Shown piece by piece: positions 1 to 10,859 of a stretch of 64,000 nucleotides of DNA. The stretch comes from Endomychus coccineus (Eukaryota; Arthropoda; Insecta; Coleoptera; Endomychidae). Under the pieces are notes generated by a model. That model was not told the DNA's origin. It saw nothing but the letters and a program-made list of their open reading frames with translations, and searched no databases. The stretch is taken from contig OY294067.1 of assembly GCA_958510875.1 (NCBI GenBank), forward strand, positions 280,259,242 to 280,323,241, given 5' to 3'. The number at the start of each line of letters is the position of its first letter. The stretch's first letter is position 1. The translations under genes were made by a program, and so were the position numbers.

Positions 1-95
1 AAAGCATCCGTATCGCATTAATTTCAATTAAAAATGCCTACGTCGCCGAAACGAACAGAAACACAAGTAATCGTAAAATACTGTACTTTGTAATA
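1..95. repeat. Dispersed repeat, PLE-associated copy 1
   Basis: The segment around positions 20-90 closely matches 25,228-25,320, including the shared strings atttcaattaaaa and acgtcgccgaaa. The second copy lies between two hammerhead motifs of subfamily A, and this one lies about 0.8 kb from another pair, so it probably belongs to the same Penelope-like element family. No long open frame is present. Membership in the element is inferred from proximity and similarity only. Confidence 0.5.
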
Positions 96-901
96 CGTTT
101 GAAGAAGCTACGGTGGTAGCGAAACTATAGTCAAATTCTTAATCAACTTGTGAAAATCGAACTTGTTTTATTTAAACTTAATTAGCATGGTTTGGAGTAA
201 CTTATTAATAATCAGGAAAACCTGTAAATTCAACAATTATTCCAAGATTTAAATAAAATAACTATTAAAAGTTCGATATTTACTAGTTTAATAAATATAG
301 TTTTGTTAACACTTCTGCAAACAAATATTACAAAATAACTTACCACAAAAGAACTATCCTAATATTAACTTTAATGATAATCTTAGGATATATGGTTATT
401 GGGTTTAACCCTTTGAGGGATTGAGCGATAAACTGGTAGCAAACTGAAAATCTAATAATACAAATTTAACAATGAAGAATTATTAAGCATCTGTTGATCG
501 TTCAATAGCATATATTTACTAATTTCTAAGGATTCCAGATAATTTAAATTATTACTTTCATTCGGATGGTGTAAAATCTTGAAATTATCATTTGAGTTAT
601 GGTTTAACATAATTAAATGTTCCACAAGGGTTGAATCCGATTAATTAACGCCTACGTGCTTTGTCAATTTTACACGTGCAGATATCTAAAGGAAATTCAG
701 TTATTGCTATGAAAAAAAAATGACCGGTAATTACGAAAAATTTAAATCAGACTCAACAGATAAGTATCAGAAAGAATACAAAGAGTCTCTAGTACATAGT
801 AATAATAGTCTCTTTAGTCAGAAAGAAAAATACAGTTTAACTCTGATGAATCATGTATAAATTCTCGGGAAATAAGTCACACTAACACATATACTTATTA
901 T

Positions 902-948
902 TTTCGTCTTTCAGTACGTTTCGGTCTCACGACCATCATCAAAGAACG
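902..948 (-). ncRNA. Hammerhead ribozyme-like motif A1 (degenerate)
   Basis: On the minus strand the order is stem I half, core UUGAUGA (first base C to U), an extra U, stem II GGUC-GUGA-GACC, core GAAAC, then a short stem III and a stem I partner containing AAGACG. The C3-to-U change should abolish activity. It forms a head-to-head inverted pair with motif A2 about 55 bp away. The flank at 855-900 (attctcgggaaata) matches the flanks of motifs A3 and A4, so this is one terminal-repeat family. Confidence 0.7.
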
Positions 949-1002
949 TGTCAATGTCTATGAGTCAATTAGTTTTAAGAAATCCCGTTATTGACATTGT
1001 TA

Positions 1003-1046
1003 CGTCTTCTGATGATGGTCGTGAGACCGAAACGTACGTAACGACG
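1003..1046 (+). ncRNA. Hammerhead ribozyme-like motif A2 (type I, core intact)
   Basis: CUGAUGA at 1009-1015 is followed by one extra U, then stem II GGUC-GUGA-GACC (1017-1028) and GAAAC (1029-1033). Stem III is ACG/CGU with a UA loop and U16.1-A17 at 1039-1040, so predicted cleavage is after 1040. Stem I pairs 1003-1008 with 1041-1046 at five of six positions. All universally conserved core bases are present. Such a minimal type I hammerhead with a 2-nt stem III loop is the form known from Penelope-like elements. Activity is not shown, and the extra U is non-canonical. Confidence 0.78.
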
Positions 1047-1079
1047 AGAATAATGAGAATATTTTTTTTAATACTTTGA

Positions 1080-1600
1080 CTAAACGAGAGGGAATGTTGG
1101 GAGAGGAGATAGGCATTCGAATGTTTAGAAGGTTTGGAGGTTATAGGTGTAGGGAAAGACCTGACTAGGTAAAAAGTTCCACAACTTCGCTGTTCGATAG
1201 AAAAATGAAGACTAGTAAGAAGAAGTTCGACAGGTCTCGAGATTGACAATGAAGAGGCGACTAGTTTGAGCTCGTCTAGTCCGTTTATCTAGAATATCTC
1301 GTGGTGAAACAACAGACGAGATTCCTGATGAACACCGACCATGGAAATATCTATAGAAAAGGGAGAAATCTCCCACCTTTCTAGAAAGGTCAACGAACTC
1401 GTATGTGTGACATCAGACGAATGGCTTTCTTCTGGATAGAACCCAAGAGCTTCAGCGTATGCTTGGAAGCCGAACTCCAAACGTGAAGAGTACCCCAGTA
1501 CTTTATAGATTATGAGGAGCTGCTGGGATTTAAAGTGGTTTTTCGCACGCATATACAATCAAGTTTTTGTGAAAGGTTTTCGCAATGGAACTCACTTAAT
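1080..1600 (-). pseudogene. LINE (non-LTR retrotransposon) ORF2 C-terminal fragment
   Basis: Translating the minus strand across frames gives the C-terminal region typical of Jockey/CR1-type ORF2: QQLLIIYK, then LEFGFQAY, a YFHGRCSSGISSVVSPRD-like segment, and SSFFYRTAKLWNFLPSQVFP near the end. Frame changes and stops break it. The end matches the 3' part of the LINE at 50.9-53.2 kb (shared SQ/TEVFPY block and the nucleotide string gaggagataggcattcgaat). The 5' part, including the reverse transcriptase, is missing, as expected of a 5'-truncated insertion. Confidence 0.72.
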
Positions 1601-2520
1601 CGTCCCATGGGAGGGTGTTGTGATCCCCAGTAGGAATAAGGAAGATATGTTAGTGTGACCTATTTCTTGAGAATTAATGAATATAATTCATCCCTGGGTC
1701 AACAAGCATTATTAATTTGCTCTCATGAATCCACAACCCCCTAAATTATATTCCTATATTAAAATTCATAAGCAGAATAGTCCTATCAGACCTGTAGTAT
1801 CATAACATGATTGCAAACTACATACCATATTTGGTATGGCGGCCGTACCATCCAACGCTCACAGCCTGTATAGTACTCACATAATACTAATGATTGGAAG
1901 CTGACCGTGTTAGACTATCGTTTAAAACTATTACAAATTGAATTTGTTCGAAAGCAAATAGAGTATAATATTGTTTGGATAAAAATGGTTATGCTATTAA
2001 TTCTATCGTGGAAGGAGCATTGATTGCAAGGGTATTAAAACAATTAAAAAGTCGAATGAATTATTGCATGTTGGTTTTTGGGGGTAGGGTTATCTGACAA
2101 GTTCCGCTGTGGTTTTCCGGTTCCGAATCGACCAATCGCCAGAGGGATTTACGTAAAACAGAGGCGCATTTCATGAGGAAATAGGGATTTTATCTTGACA
2201 CATAGCGCGGGCAGGACATATCCTTCATTCTACTGTACTGCCAGCCATCATGTGTGTGTTTCAAAATTTCAAATTCAATAGACACTTGTTGCATGCTTGG
2301 TGATGCCGGATGTATGAAGGAAATGCTAGATGTTAGACGATTAATTTGTTCAAGATATTGATTCGAATTCAATACCAATACCACGATTAGTGACATGAGC
2401 TCCAAGATGTTTTAAATACCTTAATATGACAACAATGTAGATAATTCGATAAAAAGAACTGAAGAAATCGATGATAGAAGCCGTTACTTTATGGTCATTT
2501 ACCAATATGATTGAATGAAA
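1601..2520. other. No recognisable gene
   Basis: AT-rich sequence with only short chance frames. The end (about 2,440-2,520) has a weak resemblance to sequence near 25,720 and 44,640 (gaagccgtta / taacggct) and may be the outer part of a PLE terminal repeat. Confidence 0.5.
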
Positions 2521-2523
2521 GAA

Positions 2524-2645
2524 CAATACTTTGTTTTTATACCACTTTTAATGATAACATGAAAACGTTACTATAGTTTCATTATATAATTTTGTGTCTG
2601 TTTAATAAATACATTTCGGTGTTGAAACTATAGTAACGTTTAATA
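2524..2645. repeat. Inverted repeat within PLE-type terminal repeat
   Basis: The left arm at 2,563-2,582 (aacgttactatagtttca) is repeated inverted at 2,622-2,641. The left flank (tttttataccacttttaat, aacatgaaaacgtt) recurs at 44,527-44,580 and more divergently at 25,003-25,060 and 25,640-25,700. The right arm continues into gttgaaac and cggtgttg, the reverse complement of sequence at 44,575-44,590. This is two pieces of one terminal repeat in head-to-head orientation, the same arrangement seen for the hammerhead pairs. Confidence 0.65.
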
Positions 2646-3637
2646 CCTCATGGGAATACTGAGGTAATTCCAGGCGAGTCGGACAGTCGGGTGAGTTGTT
2701 CATATCCGAATAGTTTGGATAACAAGTTCTAGAGGGAACCGCCATGAGAAGAAGAGGGACTGGTTTAAGAAATTTCCCCGCAATACATGCGTTGTCTTGG
2801 TTTATCAAGTTATAATCATATAACATATTTAGTGTTTGGTGAAATTTTGATCTTGACCCAGGAGAAGGCAAAAAAATAGATCGAGGATGGGGATTTTTTG
2901 TATTTCTTCTACTTATCGAGATTACCTATTAAAACATCGAAATTCAGCCACTCTGTACATGCATATTAATTTTAGGGAAAGACAATTTCGTAGGGTCTCC
3001 AGTCTGAGTATTTGTTGGATGGTTACAGGATTTTGCCCAAAATATATGGTCCCCCGAACATAAAACATGTTCCGGACCTCAAACGTCCCCACCTAAAATT
3101 AGGAATAAATAAAATTGTATTGGTACCAGCATAGCGAAGTACCTTATTTACATAAAAATATTTTCAGATAAAAGTTCCTTGTTCTCCTATTAACGTTTAT
3201 ATTCAAAAACGAAAACATTCCGTACATACAGATTGATTCAAATAGTCCGGGGCATTGCCAGTTAATAAGTGCGATAAAGAATCGACGCAGATGAGAATAT
3301 GTATCCCCAACCTGAAACAAAATGGGCGTGATTTATAAGGCGCATGTCAGTACTCCTTGATTAAAGAAATATCATGCAGTATTTTTATTGGGGATCGGCA
3401 AAACTGTTTATTCAAAATAGAAATACCATAATCATAATTCCATGTCCTATTAGTGCTCAAATCTCTCAAATCTCAAAATAACTATTTCAAATAAGAGGTA
3501 CAAAATAGCAGTTGCTATTTGATATTATGTCATGACGGAGTTGCTTTTATGACATAACAGTTGGTAAACAACAGATCTCTGAATAGCAACCCATCTCTAA
3601 TTATAGTTTTAGTAAAAAGTTCGTTTTTATTAAACAA
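2646..3637. other. No recognisable gene
   Basis: An 89-codon frame at 2,602-2,871 (minus) has no recognisable motif and overlaps repeat sequence. The remainder shows no long frames or repeats I can name. Confidence 0.45.
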
Positions 3638-3702
3638 AACGTGACATATTTCACCACACGGTGGCTTTATCAAACAATGGTTTTACAAACTATGGTTTAT
3701 TC
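3638..3702 (-). ncRNA. Hammerhead ribozyme-like motif C1 (degenerate)
   Basis: Minus strand: UUGAUAA, an extra A, GCCAC-CGU-GUGGU stem II, then GAAAU and a short stem III. Two core positions differ from CUGAUGA and the C of GAAAC is changed, so it should be inactive. The 55-bp surrounding block (caccacacggtggcttt ... tatggtttattcc) is repeated inverted at 4,514-4,568 on the other side of the GIY-YIG fragment. Confidence 0.62.
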
Positions 3703-3895
3703 CTTAATTATTAAAATTAATATTAAGAAAGAGGGGATGAGTGAGGTACGTGTACAGTAGGATAAGGGTAACTTACAAATAAATTTAATAATGGGGCATT
3801 AGTAGAGTCTTTCTGATCATTTAAAAGGTGTCCTGTATTTTTAAACTTATTAATTTCAATTTTCTTTAAGTTATTTAATACTTTACTTCACTTCA

Positions 3896-4485
3896 CTACT
3901 TAACTGACTTATGGAGAATCTCAAAATCATCTTTGAAATGATGATCAGTTTCTTTATTATGGTTTACAACTTTCGATTCTCCTTTGTTCAAATTATAATG
4001 TTCTTTAATTCTAGTTTTGAAAGAGCTTCCCATCTGGCCTATATAACATGTATCACAATCTTCACACTCTACCTTATATAATCCTGATTCTTGATCTTTT
4101 TTATTCTTATCTTTGTTGTTTTTAATATATTTGCCTACCGTATTATTTGTTCTAAAAGATGTGATAACGTTGTGCTTTTTAAGTGAATTGCATACATTAT
4201 CAGAAAGTTTACCTATACATTATTGATCTATAAGTATGACTCTTAACTGTACTAGGGTAAACTAACTTCATTACTTCATTATAATCCTTTTTCTTGAGTA
4301 AATCAATCACAATTTTTTTCGTTATAGCCGTTATTAGTTGCTATCTGTTTTATAATTGAAAATTCCTCATGATAATTCAATTCTGACATGGGGATAGTAA
4401 CAAGTCTATGTATCATGCTTTGAAGAGCAGCCAGTTCATGTTGTATGGTGGTTTGAATTTTGTTCATGATGATAATGGCCGTATG
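3896..4485 (-). pseudogene. Penelope-like element GIY-YIG endonuclease fragment
   Basis: The minus strand, read with two frameshifts, gives the C-terminal part of a PLE polyprotein. From upstream to downstream: HELAALQSMIHRLVTIPMS, ATNNGYNEK, a basic linker, then the GIY-YIG core SGLYKVECEDCDTCYIGQM with the CxxC pair of the PLE subtype, followed by FKTRIKEHY and a stop (TAG) at 3,896-3,898. The usual GQT is GQM here. The reverse transcriptase half is absent. It is bracketed by inverted hammerhead motifs C1 and C2, so the unit looks like a truncated PLE with its terminal repeats. Confidence 0.82.
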
Positions 4486-4513
4486 TAAAGGCTTATGATA
4501 TATTTAATATTCA

Positions 4514-4579
4514 AGGAATAAACCATAGTTTGTAAAATCATTGTTTGATGAAGCCACCGTGTGGTGAAACATGTTACAT
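4514..4579 (+). ncRNA. Hammerhead ribozyme-like motif C2
   Basis: Core UUGAUGA at 4,545-4,551 (C3 is U), an extra A, stem II GCCAC-CGU-GUGGU (4,553-4,565, one G-U pair), GAAAC at 4,566-4,570, stem III AC/GU with an AU loop, U16.1-U17, and a three-pair stem I (UGU with ACA). Only the first core base differs from consensus. It mirrors C1 across the PLE endonuclease fragment and belongs to the same minimal type I architecture as subfamilies A and B. Confidence 0.66.
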
Positions 4580-4689
4580 TTTGTTTAAGAAAGACGAAGT
4601 TGGTGAAAATTTGTTACAAGTGTATTTTTTATCAAGACTACAGATATGAAATTTCAACAAGTAAGCTCTCCCCATTCCCTATCGTACAA

Positions 4690-4711
4690 ATTATTATTAT
4701 TATTATTATAT
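4690..4711. repeat. (ATT)n microsatellite
   Basis: Seven tandem ATT units. On the minus strand this is a (TAA)n run a few tens of bases downstream of the LINE fragment at 4,741-5,400, where many non-LTR retrotransposons carry a simple-repeat 3' tail. Confidence 0.8.
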
Positions 4712-4740
4712 ATGAGCCGAGGTAGAATACCTATTTAGGT

Positions 4741-5400
4741 TCAATCACTCACTTTAGATGATAACGACGATCGAACATATTTGTTAAGTTTCTTTTTGTT
4801 TGGAATGATCGCAAGATTTTCCTCATAATTTTGCCTGGTCAGATTAATTATTGATGTCAGTCTATTAGAATATTCCCTATGTATGTTTTGGTCATTGATA
4901 TTTCTGGTTCTGTGATAGACTTCCCAAAGATGACGTTTGTGTTTCATCATTCCTAAAACGTTTCTCGTAATCCAAGGTTTTAATGGATTTGTAGAAGATA
5001 ATCTGTATGGAGAATTATTTTTCCCGGACTTGTTGATAATATCTATAGAATAAGTCCATTGATCATTTACATTCAAACCATCAAGTGCTAAATACCAGTT
5101 TTGAGAAGTTTGTGGTTTTTATGAGATTGAGTTGGTTTATGCTCGTGTAAAAATTGAAGACTAACAGATATAACTCTATGATCCGATTTTCCGATGGGAA
5201 TTTACAAAATTAATGGATTCGTCCTCAACTGCTGTGAATATTATGGGCCACTCTGGATATCCGGATAGTTGAAATCTCCAAGTATAATCAGATTATTACA
5301 AGTTGTGGAGAGTTCCTTAATTTTGGAAAGTAGTGTATTATCAGTGTCAATTGAACAACACCCGGGTCTATACACTATTTTATCTTATCAACGATACGAT
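4741..5400 (-). pseudogene. LINE ORF2 endonuclease / linker fragment
   Basis: The minus strand encodes part of an apurinic-like endonuclease: IDTDNTLLSKIKEL, then the diagnostic ILGDFNYPDIQSG, and IGKSDHRVISV further on (the SDH motif). After a frame change comes the linker seen before the reverse transcriptase in Jockey/CR1-type LINEs, with PLKPWITRNVLGMMKHKR and LWEVYHRTRN. The frame closes at 4,741 without any reverse transcriptase, so the element is internally deleted or truncated. Several stops interrupt the endonuclease part. Confidence 0.75.
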
Positions 5401-5609
5401 GTGTCTGGCTCTTTCATACTCTCACATCAATCCTATATACCACTCGTTCTGGCTCAGTCTGTCTGTGCATGTACATTGTACATATTGGGTATGCTATACG
5501 TAAGAGCCCACTCCTTTAATTCTTGTTTCGTTCTTAAAATCTGTCTGAAAATCCAAATATCTGTTTGGAAGGGCCACTTAAATAAATTTCTTCTCAATTA
5601 CATTTAACC

Positions 5610-6960
5610 ATCAATGTCTGAATTACATGTTTCCCTGCTGGATTACAACTTTTATTTTCTGATTTACATATTACATATCTGATTGACAAGTTACAGTTTC
5701 TGAAATACATTATACAAATTACAACTGGAAAAGCTGTAGATATTATGTTGAAATGTGACTCCAACATTCCTATATATCTCGACACATTTCATAACGCCGA
5801 AGAGAAATTAAACATTATACTCTTCATTATGATTAACTAGCTGCGAAATTACTATTGTTTTGGGCTTACCAATCGTTTCGTTTATTCAATATTCTGAATT
5901 TATCGATTTTATCTATGAGGTGGCGAATAATATAAAATATCTCCCTTCTTTCATCCGAACGAGCAATTATATGAGTCTGACAGTGAGAACGGAGATCGCG
6001 TGAAACTGCTAAAATCAAATTTTCTACTCCTCGGAGATGATGCTTTGTTTTGAAATTTGATTGTATACATCATTACGAGTTAATTAGTTTTACACAACTC
6101 TAACTCTGAACAAATATGACTATCACTATTTCAAGCAGCTCCTTATGCTGGAATTCATTTATGTCATGATATTAAATACATCTTTGAGTCAGTTCCATTC
6201 TACTGTTACATTCTAGTGAAAAGTCATCCCTTTGACTCGGAACTTAAAACGTATTACAGAAATATGAATTTATAACAAGTAAAATCGTTCGACTATTCTA
6301 TTTTACGCCTAACTGATTATGAGATCCCCGTTCCAAGATGTATAATGATTACTACAAGTTCTTGCAGTATTAAATTCCTAAATTTTAATAGTTGCAGAGC
6401 ACGAGATGACATGAAAGCTTCAAGTGACCTTTTGTCGGAAATAATCTCTGTTCAAAGTAACATTTGAATTCTAGTTCTTTATATTAAAAAACAAAAGGTA
6501 CATATTTCATTCGCTGATTATGTAGAGGTACATTTTAAGGTTCATAAAATAAATTTGAATGGAAATGCTATAAAAAGAAAAATGCACCGTTAAATCATAT
6601 TTTTTATTTTTACCAAGAGTAAATTATGGCATCAATGTGGCAAAGATGAAAACTTATAAACACAACAGAGCAACCTTAGACCTTTCAATCTTGAAGAATC
6701 TAAGGCATGAGAGATGATGGTTGCATCTCCAGTCATCCCTCATAATCCGATGTATCCTCGAATAACATATTAGCTTATGTGAATACTGACATAATTGGAA
6801 TATCTAGTAGAAGAATTCATAGGTACTGACTGATGAAGACTGCAAAAGCTATAGAACAAAAGGGTGAACGTACTTTTAAAATGTAATAAATATCGTCCGA
6901 TAATGTCTATGCTTCAGGTTTTTTATTGGCTATCAGTGAAAGAGAGATTATTAGATTAAT
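5610..6960. other. No recognisable gene
   Basis: AT-rich sequence without convincing coding potential or repeats related to other parts of the window. Confidence 0.5.
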
Positions 6961-6961
6961 C

Positions 6962-8030
6962 CAGGGGTCTCCAAACTTCGGCCCGCCAGTGTCATCAATT
7001 CGGCCCGCGATAGCTAATAATAGTAGCTCATTGTTGTTATTGTTAAGTTGTGATAAATTGGATAAAAAGACACAGAATGATAATAACTCGGTTTTATTTA
7101 CTTGCTAGGTGAAGCTTAATAACAAGTATAATACCCAGAAAATACAATTTAAGCATAATAACTAACAAATAATCGAAATGAACCCCACTAACATTATAAC
7201 ATATAAACATTGTAACATATAAAATACTAATGAGATTTAAGATGCTCATCGGTTAACTTAGATTTGTAAGCATTCTTTGTATACTTCATTTTGGAGAATG
7301 TTTTCTCACACGAATAAGTAGTACCAGAATCTTAATTTCATTCGCAATGACATCAAAGTCTGAGAATTGCTGCTCCAATATCAAAAAAGCGCCGAAGGAC
7401 TTTTCCGCAACTAAGCCTGCGTACGGCAGTATGATATGATTGATATGGTAAGTCATTTTCTCCAATCTCTTCAATAAACTCGCGGAATTGTCGGTAATTC
7501 AACCCAGTGAATCTGATGGAATTAACAACTGATATGACTGGTTTTAGAACTTCAGACATATCCAAACATTTTCCGCACAAGGACTGCTGATGAATGATAC
7601 AATGTAAGACTCCTTTATTTTTACCTCACATGTTTTTGCCTCCATCAGTAGAAATAGTTTTTCCATCGAAGGTTCTTTTTATTAACGGCATTTTCAACTC
7701 CCTTAAAAATATCTTCTCCAGTAGTCGTGCCATGAATGCTATCAATATCAAGAAGTTCTTCATATACTTCATACCTTTTATCTCCTCCTCGAATAAAAAT
7801 CAACATCTGAGCAGTATCTGACACATCCGTTGACTCATCCAAGGCCAGAGAAAACCACTCAAGATGTCCATTCTTATTTTTGTCAGACAGTTGAGATGAC
7901 ATATTTTCTGCAATGTCTTCTACCAGCGACGGTGTTTGCTGACAAACTGACAGTTTTAGATAAATTCACCTTTCCGTGGTACATTTCTTCCATGGTATTC
8001 GTTTTTTCAAATTGAAATCTGTAAAACTCC
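6962..8030 (-). mobile_element. hAT transposon remnant (GTF2IRD2-like)
   Basis: The plus-strand left boundary starts CAGGGGTCTCCAAACTTCGG at 6,962, the classic hAT terminal inverted repeat form, followed by the typical cggcccgc string. The transposase lies on the minus strand and ends about 260 bp inside this terminus. No matching terminus appears on the right, so the 5' end is truncated near 8,030, and no target-site duplication can be assigned. Confidence 0.8.
7226..8010 (-). pseudogene. hAT transposase, GTF2I-repeat-like family
   Basis: With frameshifts the minus strand reads through the family landmarks: SKTVSLSANTVA, then WFSLALDESTDVSDTAQM (the first catalytic Asp region), GTTTGEDIFKGVENA, KPVISVVNSIRFTGLNYRQF, the LSCGKVLRRFFD block and a C-terminal dimerisation segment SCEKTFSKMKYTKNAYKSKL before a TAG stop at 7,226. 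These are characteristic of the hAT transposases domesticated in vertebrate GTF2IRD2. The N-terminal zinc-finger part is missing and the frame is broken at least three times. Confidence 0.82.
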
Positions 8031-9700
8031 CCACTTACTTCATTTAATCAATTCATTGTTTACCAAAATGAAATTCATGATTATCCTAAGAGAAGGAATA
8101 CAAATTTTTATGTCCCGTAAAACAATTACATAAGATCAATGAATTCTACAGAGAATACAACCAGCTTCCACTAGTTTTTCGGGACAGTATCTCCAACTTA
8201 CAATTCAATAATTCACTAGTTGAATATCTAAAATCAAAATACACTCTCAGCTGAATTAATGCGAGAGCAAAATAGATGATTTTTGGTTCATTCAAATGTA
8301 GGAATACTTCCTTCATGTAGGTCTAATGATTTTGCTTTGTGCTGGTATGCAATATAATTTCTCTGTAGTAAGGCGATTTTTATGAAACTAACTTTCAATT
8401 ATTTTTAATCTCATGTCAGGTTTTAACAGTTATCGTCAAGAAACAATGGGTCATATAAATAATTTTAAATATTAATGAAACTGTCAATGTTACATCATCA
8501 TAATGTTTAACAAACGTCAAATTGAATTGCAAGTAGTATACTCATCAAGTTAGGGACCTGACCACCATTCAGATGGCATCTAAATGAATGCGAATTGTGG
8601 GAACCATGTTGTATAGCACATACGTAATTTTTTATACCTTCCCATCAAGAGATGCGACAGTCTTGAAACATGTAGTCTCGACTCACAACCAAGATGGAAT
8701 AATATCAAGACAAGACCAAATACGACAGCAGCAAGTCTCATACTACCTCGTGGTAAGAATCAAGAAGAATTGTCTTATGCTGAACCGATGTCGGAGAATA
8801 CCAGGGTTTCTTTAGCCAATGGAATTACAAACAGATTGAAGGATCTTTCTTCATGGGTGTTATATAAAGCAGCAAATCGGGTTGAGAGATATATAATTTC
8901 CCGGGCTTACTCTATGTAAATTGGTGCAAGTTGAAAAGCCTGTACTAAATTAAACAGCTTATTTATAAATGCATAAAATCATCAATTAAATGAAAAACCT
9001 AAATAAGCTGAAAATGGCACGAATTAAATTTCGCAGTCAAAATACACTTTATCGGATTATCATAAATTAGGTAGTGCTTGTCCTTAAGAGCGCCGCGCCG
9101 CGTCTTAATGCCTCATTCATATGCGGCCGATGATCGCGCCATGTTGCGGCCATGATGAATATTTAATATTTACACTATCTTCATGTACCGCTTCCTTCCT
9201 TTATACCTATACACTCTAACAGCCGTAACGTTCACTATTTAACGATTCATAATAATTTATGACCCTAAATTAATTTACTATGAAGAGGGGTAAATATAAG
9301 ATGGGAGGAATTTGCTAGGTACACACAAGATATCCTCATGTAAGTTTCTACGTTCAGATTTGATTATGTGAAATTCAATATGTAGTATGTTAATTTCAAC
9401 TGACCTCTAATCTTCCAAGGGAATAACATCCTGCTGGCAGGTACAGCTGAGTAATCCTTGATCAGCATTAATGTTAGTCATCCCCGCACACGGAAATACC
9501 TATGCGCTCCAAAATCGTGAATAACTTGCAATATAGCTTTCGTTAGAAGATATCAACATGTATGGCAGACATCAATTGAAAGATATGGGGAATCTCTAGA
9601 TGTAGAATTGCATATAACCAATGGACTCTGGCACCATGGCTTTCTTGGGAAACTTTCGTCATATGGTTAACTGCCCCAATCCTCAACTGCTCCGATATAA
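8031..9700. other. No recognisable gene; short CpG-rich patch
   Basis: A 75-codon frame at 8,588-8,815 has no recognisable motif. A GC-rich stretch at about 9,085-9,150 (repeated gcgccgcgccgcg and gcggcc) stands out from the AT-rich surroundings. I cannot assign it to an element. Confidence 0.45.
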
Positions 9701-9724
9701 TGGCTATTAAGTCCAATATAATGG

Positions 9725-9890
9725 CTTTTAAGGCACAGTTGTAAATGGAACCGATTCTGACATTGGCGATGTCTTACATGGTGTACCTCAGGGCGACTTG
9801 TGACTCTCAGCTTCTGTTGTTTGCTGATGACATCACTAGTGCTCGACATCACGACAACGAATGTGACTTGAAGAACAAGTTGGAGACACC
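9725..9890 (+). pseudogene. LINE reverse transcriptase scrap
   Basis: One frame gives GDVLHGVPQGD, matching the GVPQG motif of non-LTR reverse transcriptases. After a frameshift a second gives LLLFADDITSA, the FADD catalytic motif, followed by KNKLE. The roughly 25 residues normally lying between the two motifs are deleted. It is overlapped on the right by the foldback element at 9,888. Confidence 0.6.
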
Positions 9891-10625
9891 TTTTAGAAGA
9901 ACTCTGAGTTCTAATCGATCATTTCATGATCGAAAAAGTTGAAAGAAATCAAAAAAAGTGGAATGACGCCAATTAGAAACGAGGAAAATGGTATATTGAG
10001 ATAGCCACAAGAGGCATCTATAGTCTGAACCTAGGTTCATAACGAAGGACTCAAAATTAGGACCCGGTTGTGCCCAAAAAGCGTAGGATGAGTTTTCTCG
10101 GGATTGATGCAACCTAGAAGATCGCGCTGGGTATCCTCGAACATTCTAACCTATAACTTTTTCTCATTTTTCGCGGTTCTATTTTTCCAAAATGGTCTCA
10201 CATCGGCCCATATGAACCAAAGTGATTGGATTTTGGTTCATAGGTGAAACACATCAATACGTTTAGTTTGAATTTTGTTTCGAGCCAAAAGATTAATTTT
10301 TTGGCCCGCAATCGCAAAATTATGTTTTTTTACGAAAATAGCGATTGCAGCGCCCCTTGGCGAATATCAAACAAATGAAAAATTCGTATTGAAGTACATA
10401 CAAAATACTATCAATGCATGTTAAGCATTAGTTGATACGACAAACGGTCATCTTATAATTGACAATTGAACAAACGTTTGATTTTGCTCAGAAATCGCAC
10501 TTTTTGGGCCCTATATTTGGCCCCTTATATTCTATTAACTTCTAATTGGCGTCATTTCACTCTTTTAGATCTCTTACAACTTTTTCTGTCATAAAATGAT
10601 CGAGTGAAACTCAGGATTTTTCTAA
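9888..10625. mobile_element. Foldback / MITE-like element with ~85-bp inverted repeats
   Basis: Left arm 9,888-9,974 (cgatcattt, gaaaaagtt, atgacgccaattagaa) recurs inverted at 10,532-10,625 (ttctaattggcgtcattt, aactttttc, aaatgatcga). Arms are clearly alignable over about 85 bp with small gaps. The interior has no coding capacity. I see no clean target-site duplication, so the exact outer ends and superfamily are unresolved. Confidence 0.68.
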
Positions 10626-10859
10626 AAATTGAAAAAACACCAAAGTCGGGGCAATTTGGACCCAAAAAATGGCCAATAACTCGAGTAGCATAGGGCCCAG
10701 ACATTTTCAATGCCCATATTCCTGATCAGCGCACCCGAAAACATGAATATTGACCAAAATTGAGAAACGTACAATTTGAACCCAAAACGTCTAATAAAAT
10801 TACAGAGGGACTGGACTATAATAATTATGATATACATTTTTGTTTCAAGTTAATTTCAT

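Noticed and set aside
5269..5607. 112-codon plus-strand frame
   Set aside because: It is the antisense shadow of the LINE endonuclease fragment on the minus strand over much of its length.
6830..6870. ctgatgaagactgc as a further hammerhead
   Set aside because: No GAAA box at a suitable distance and no flanking stems.
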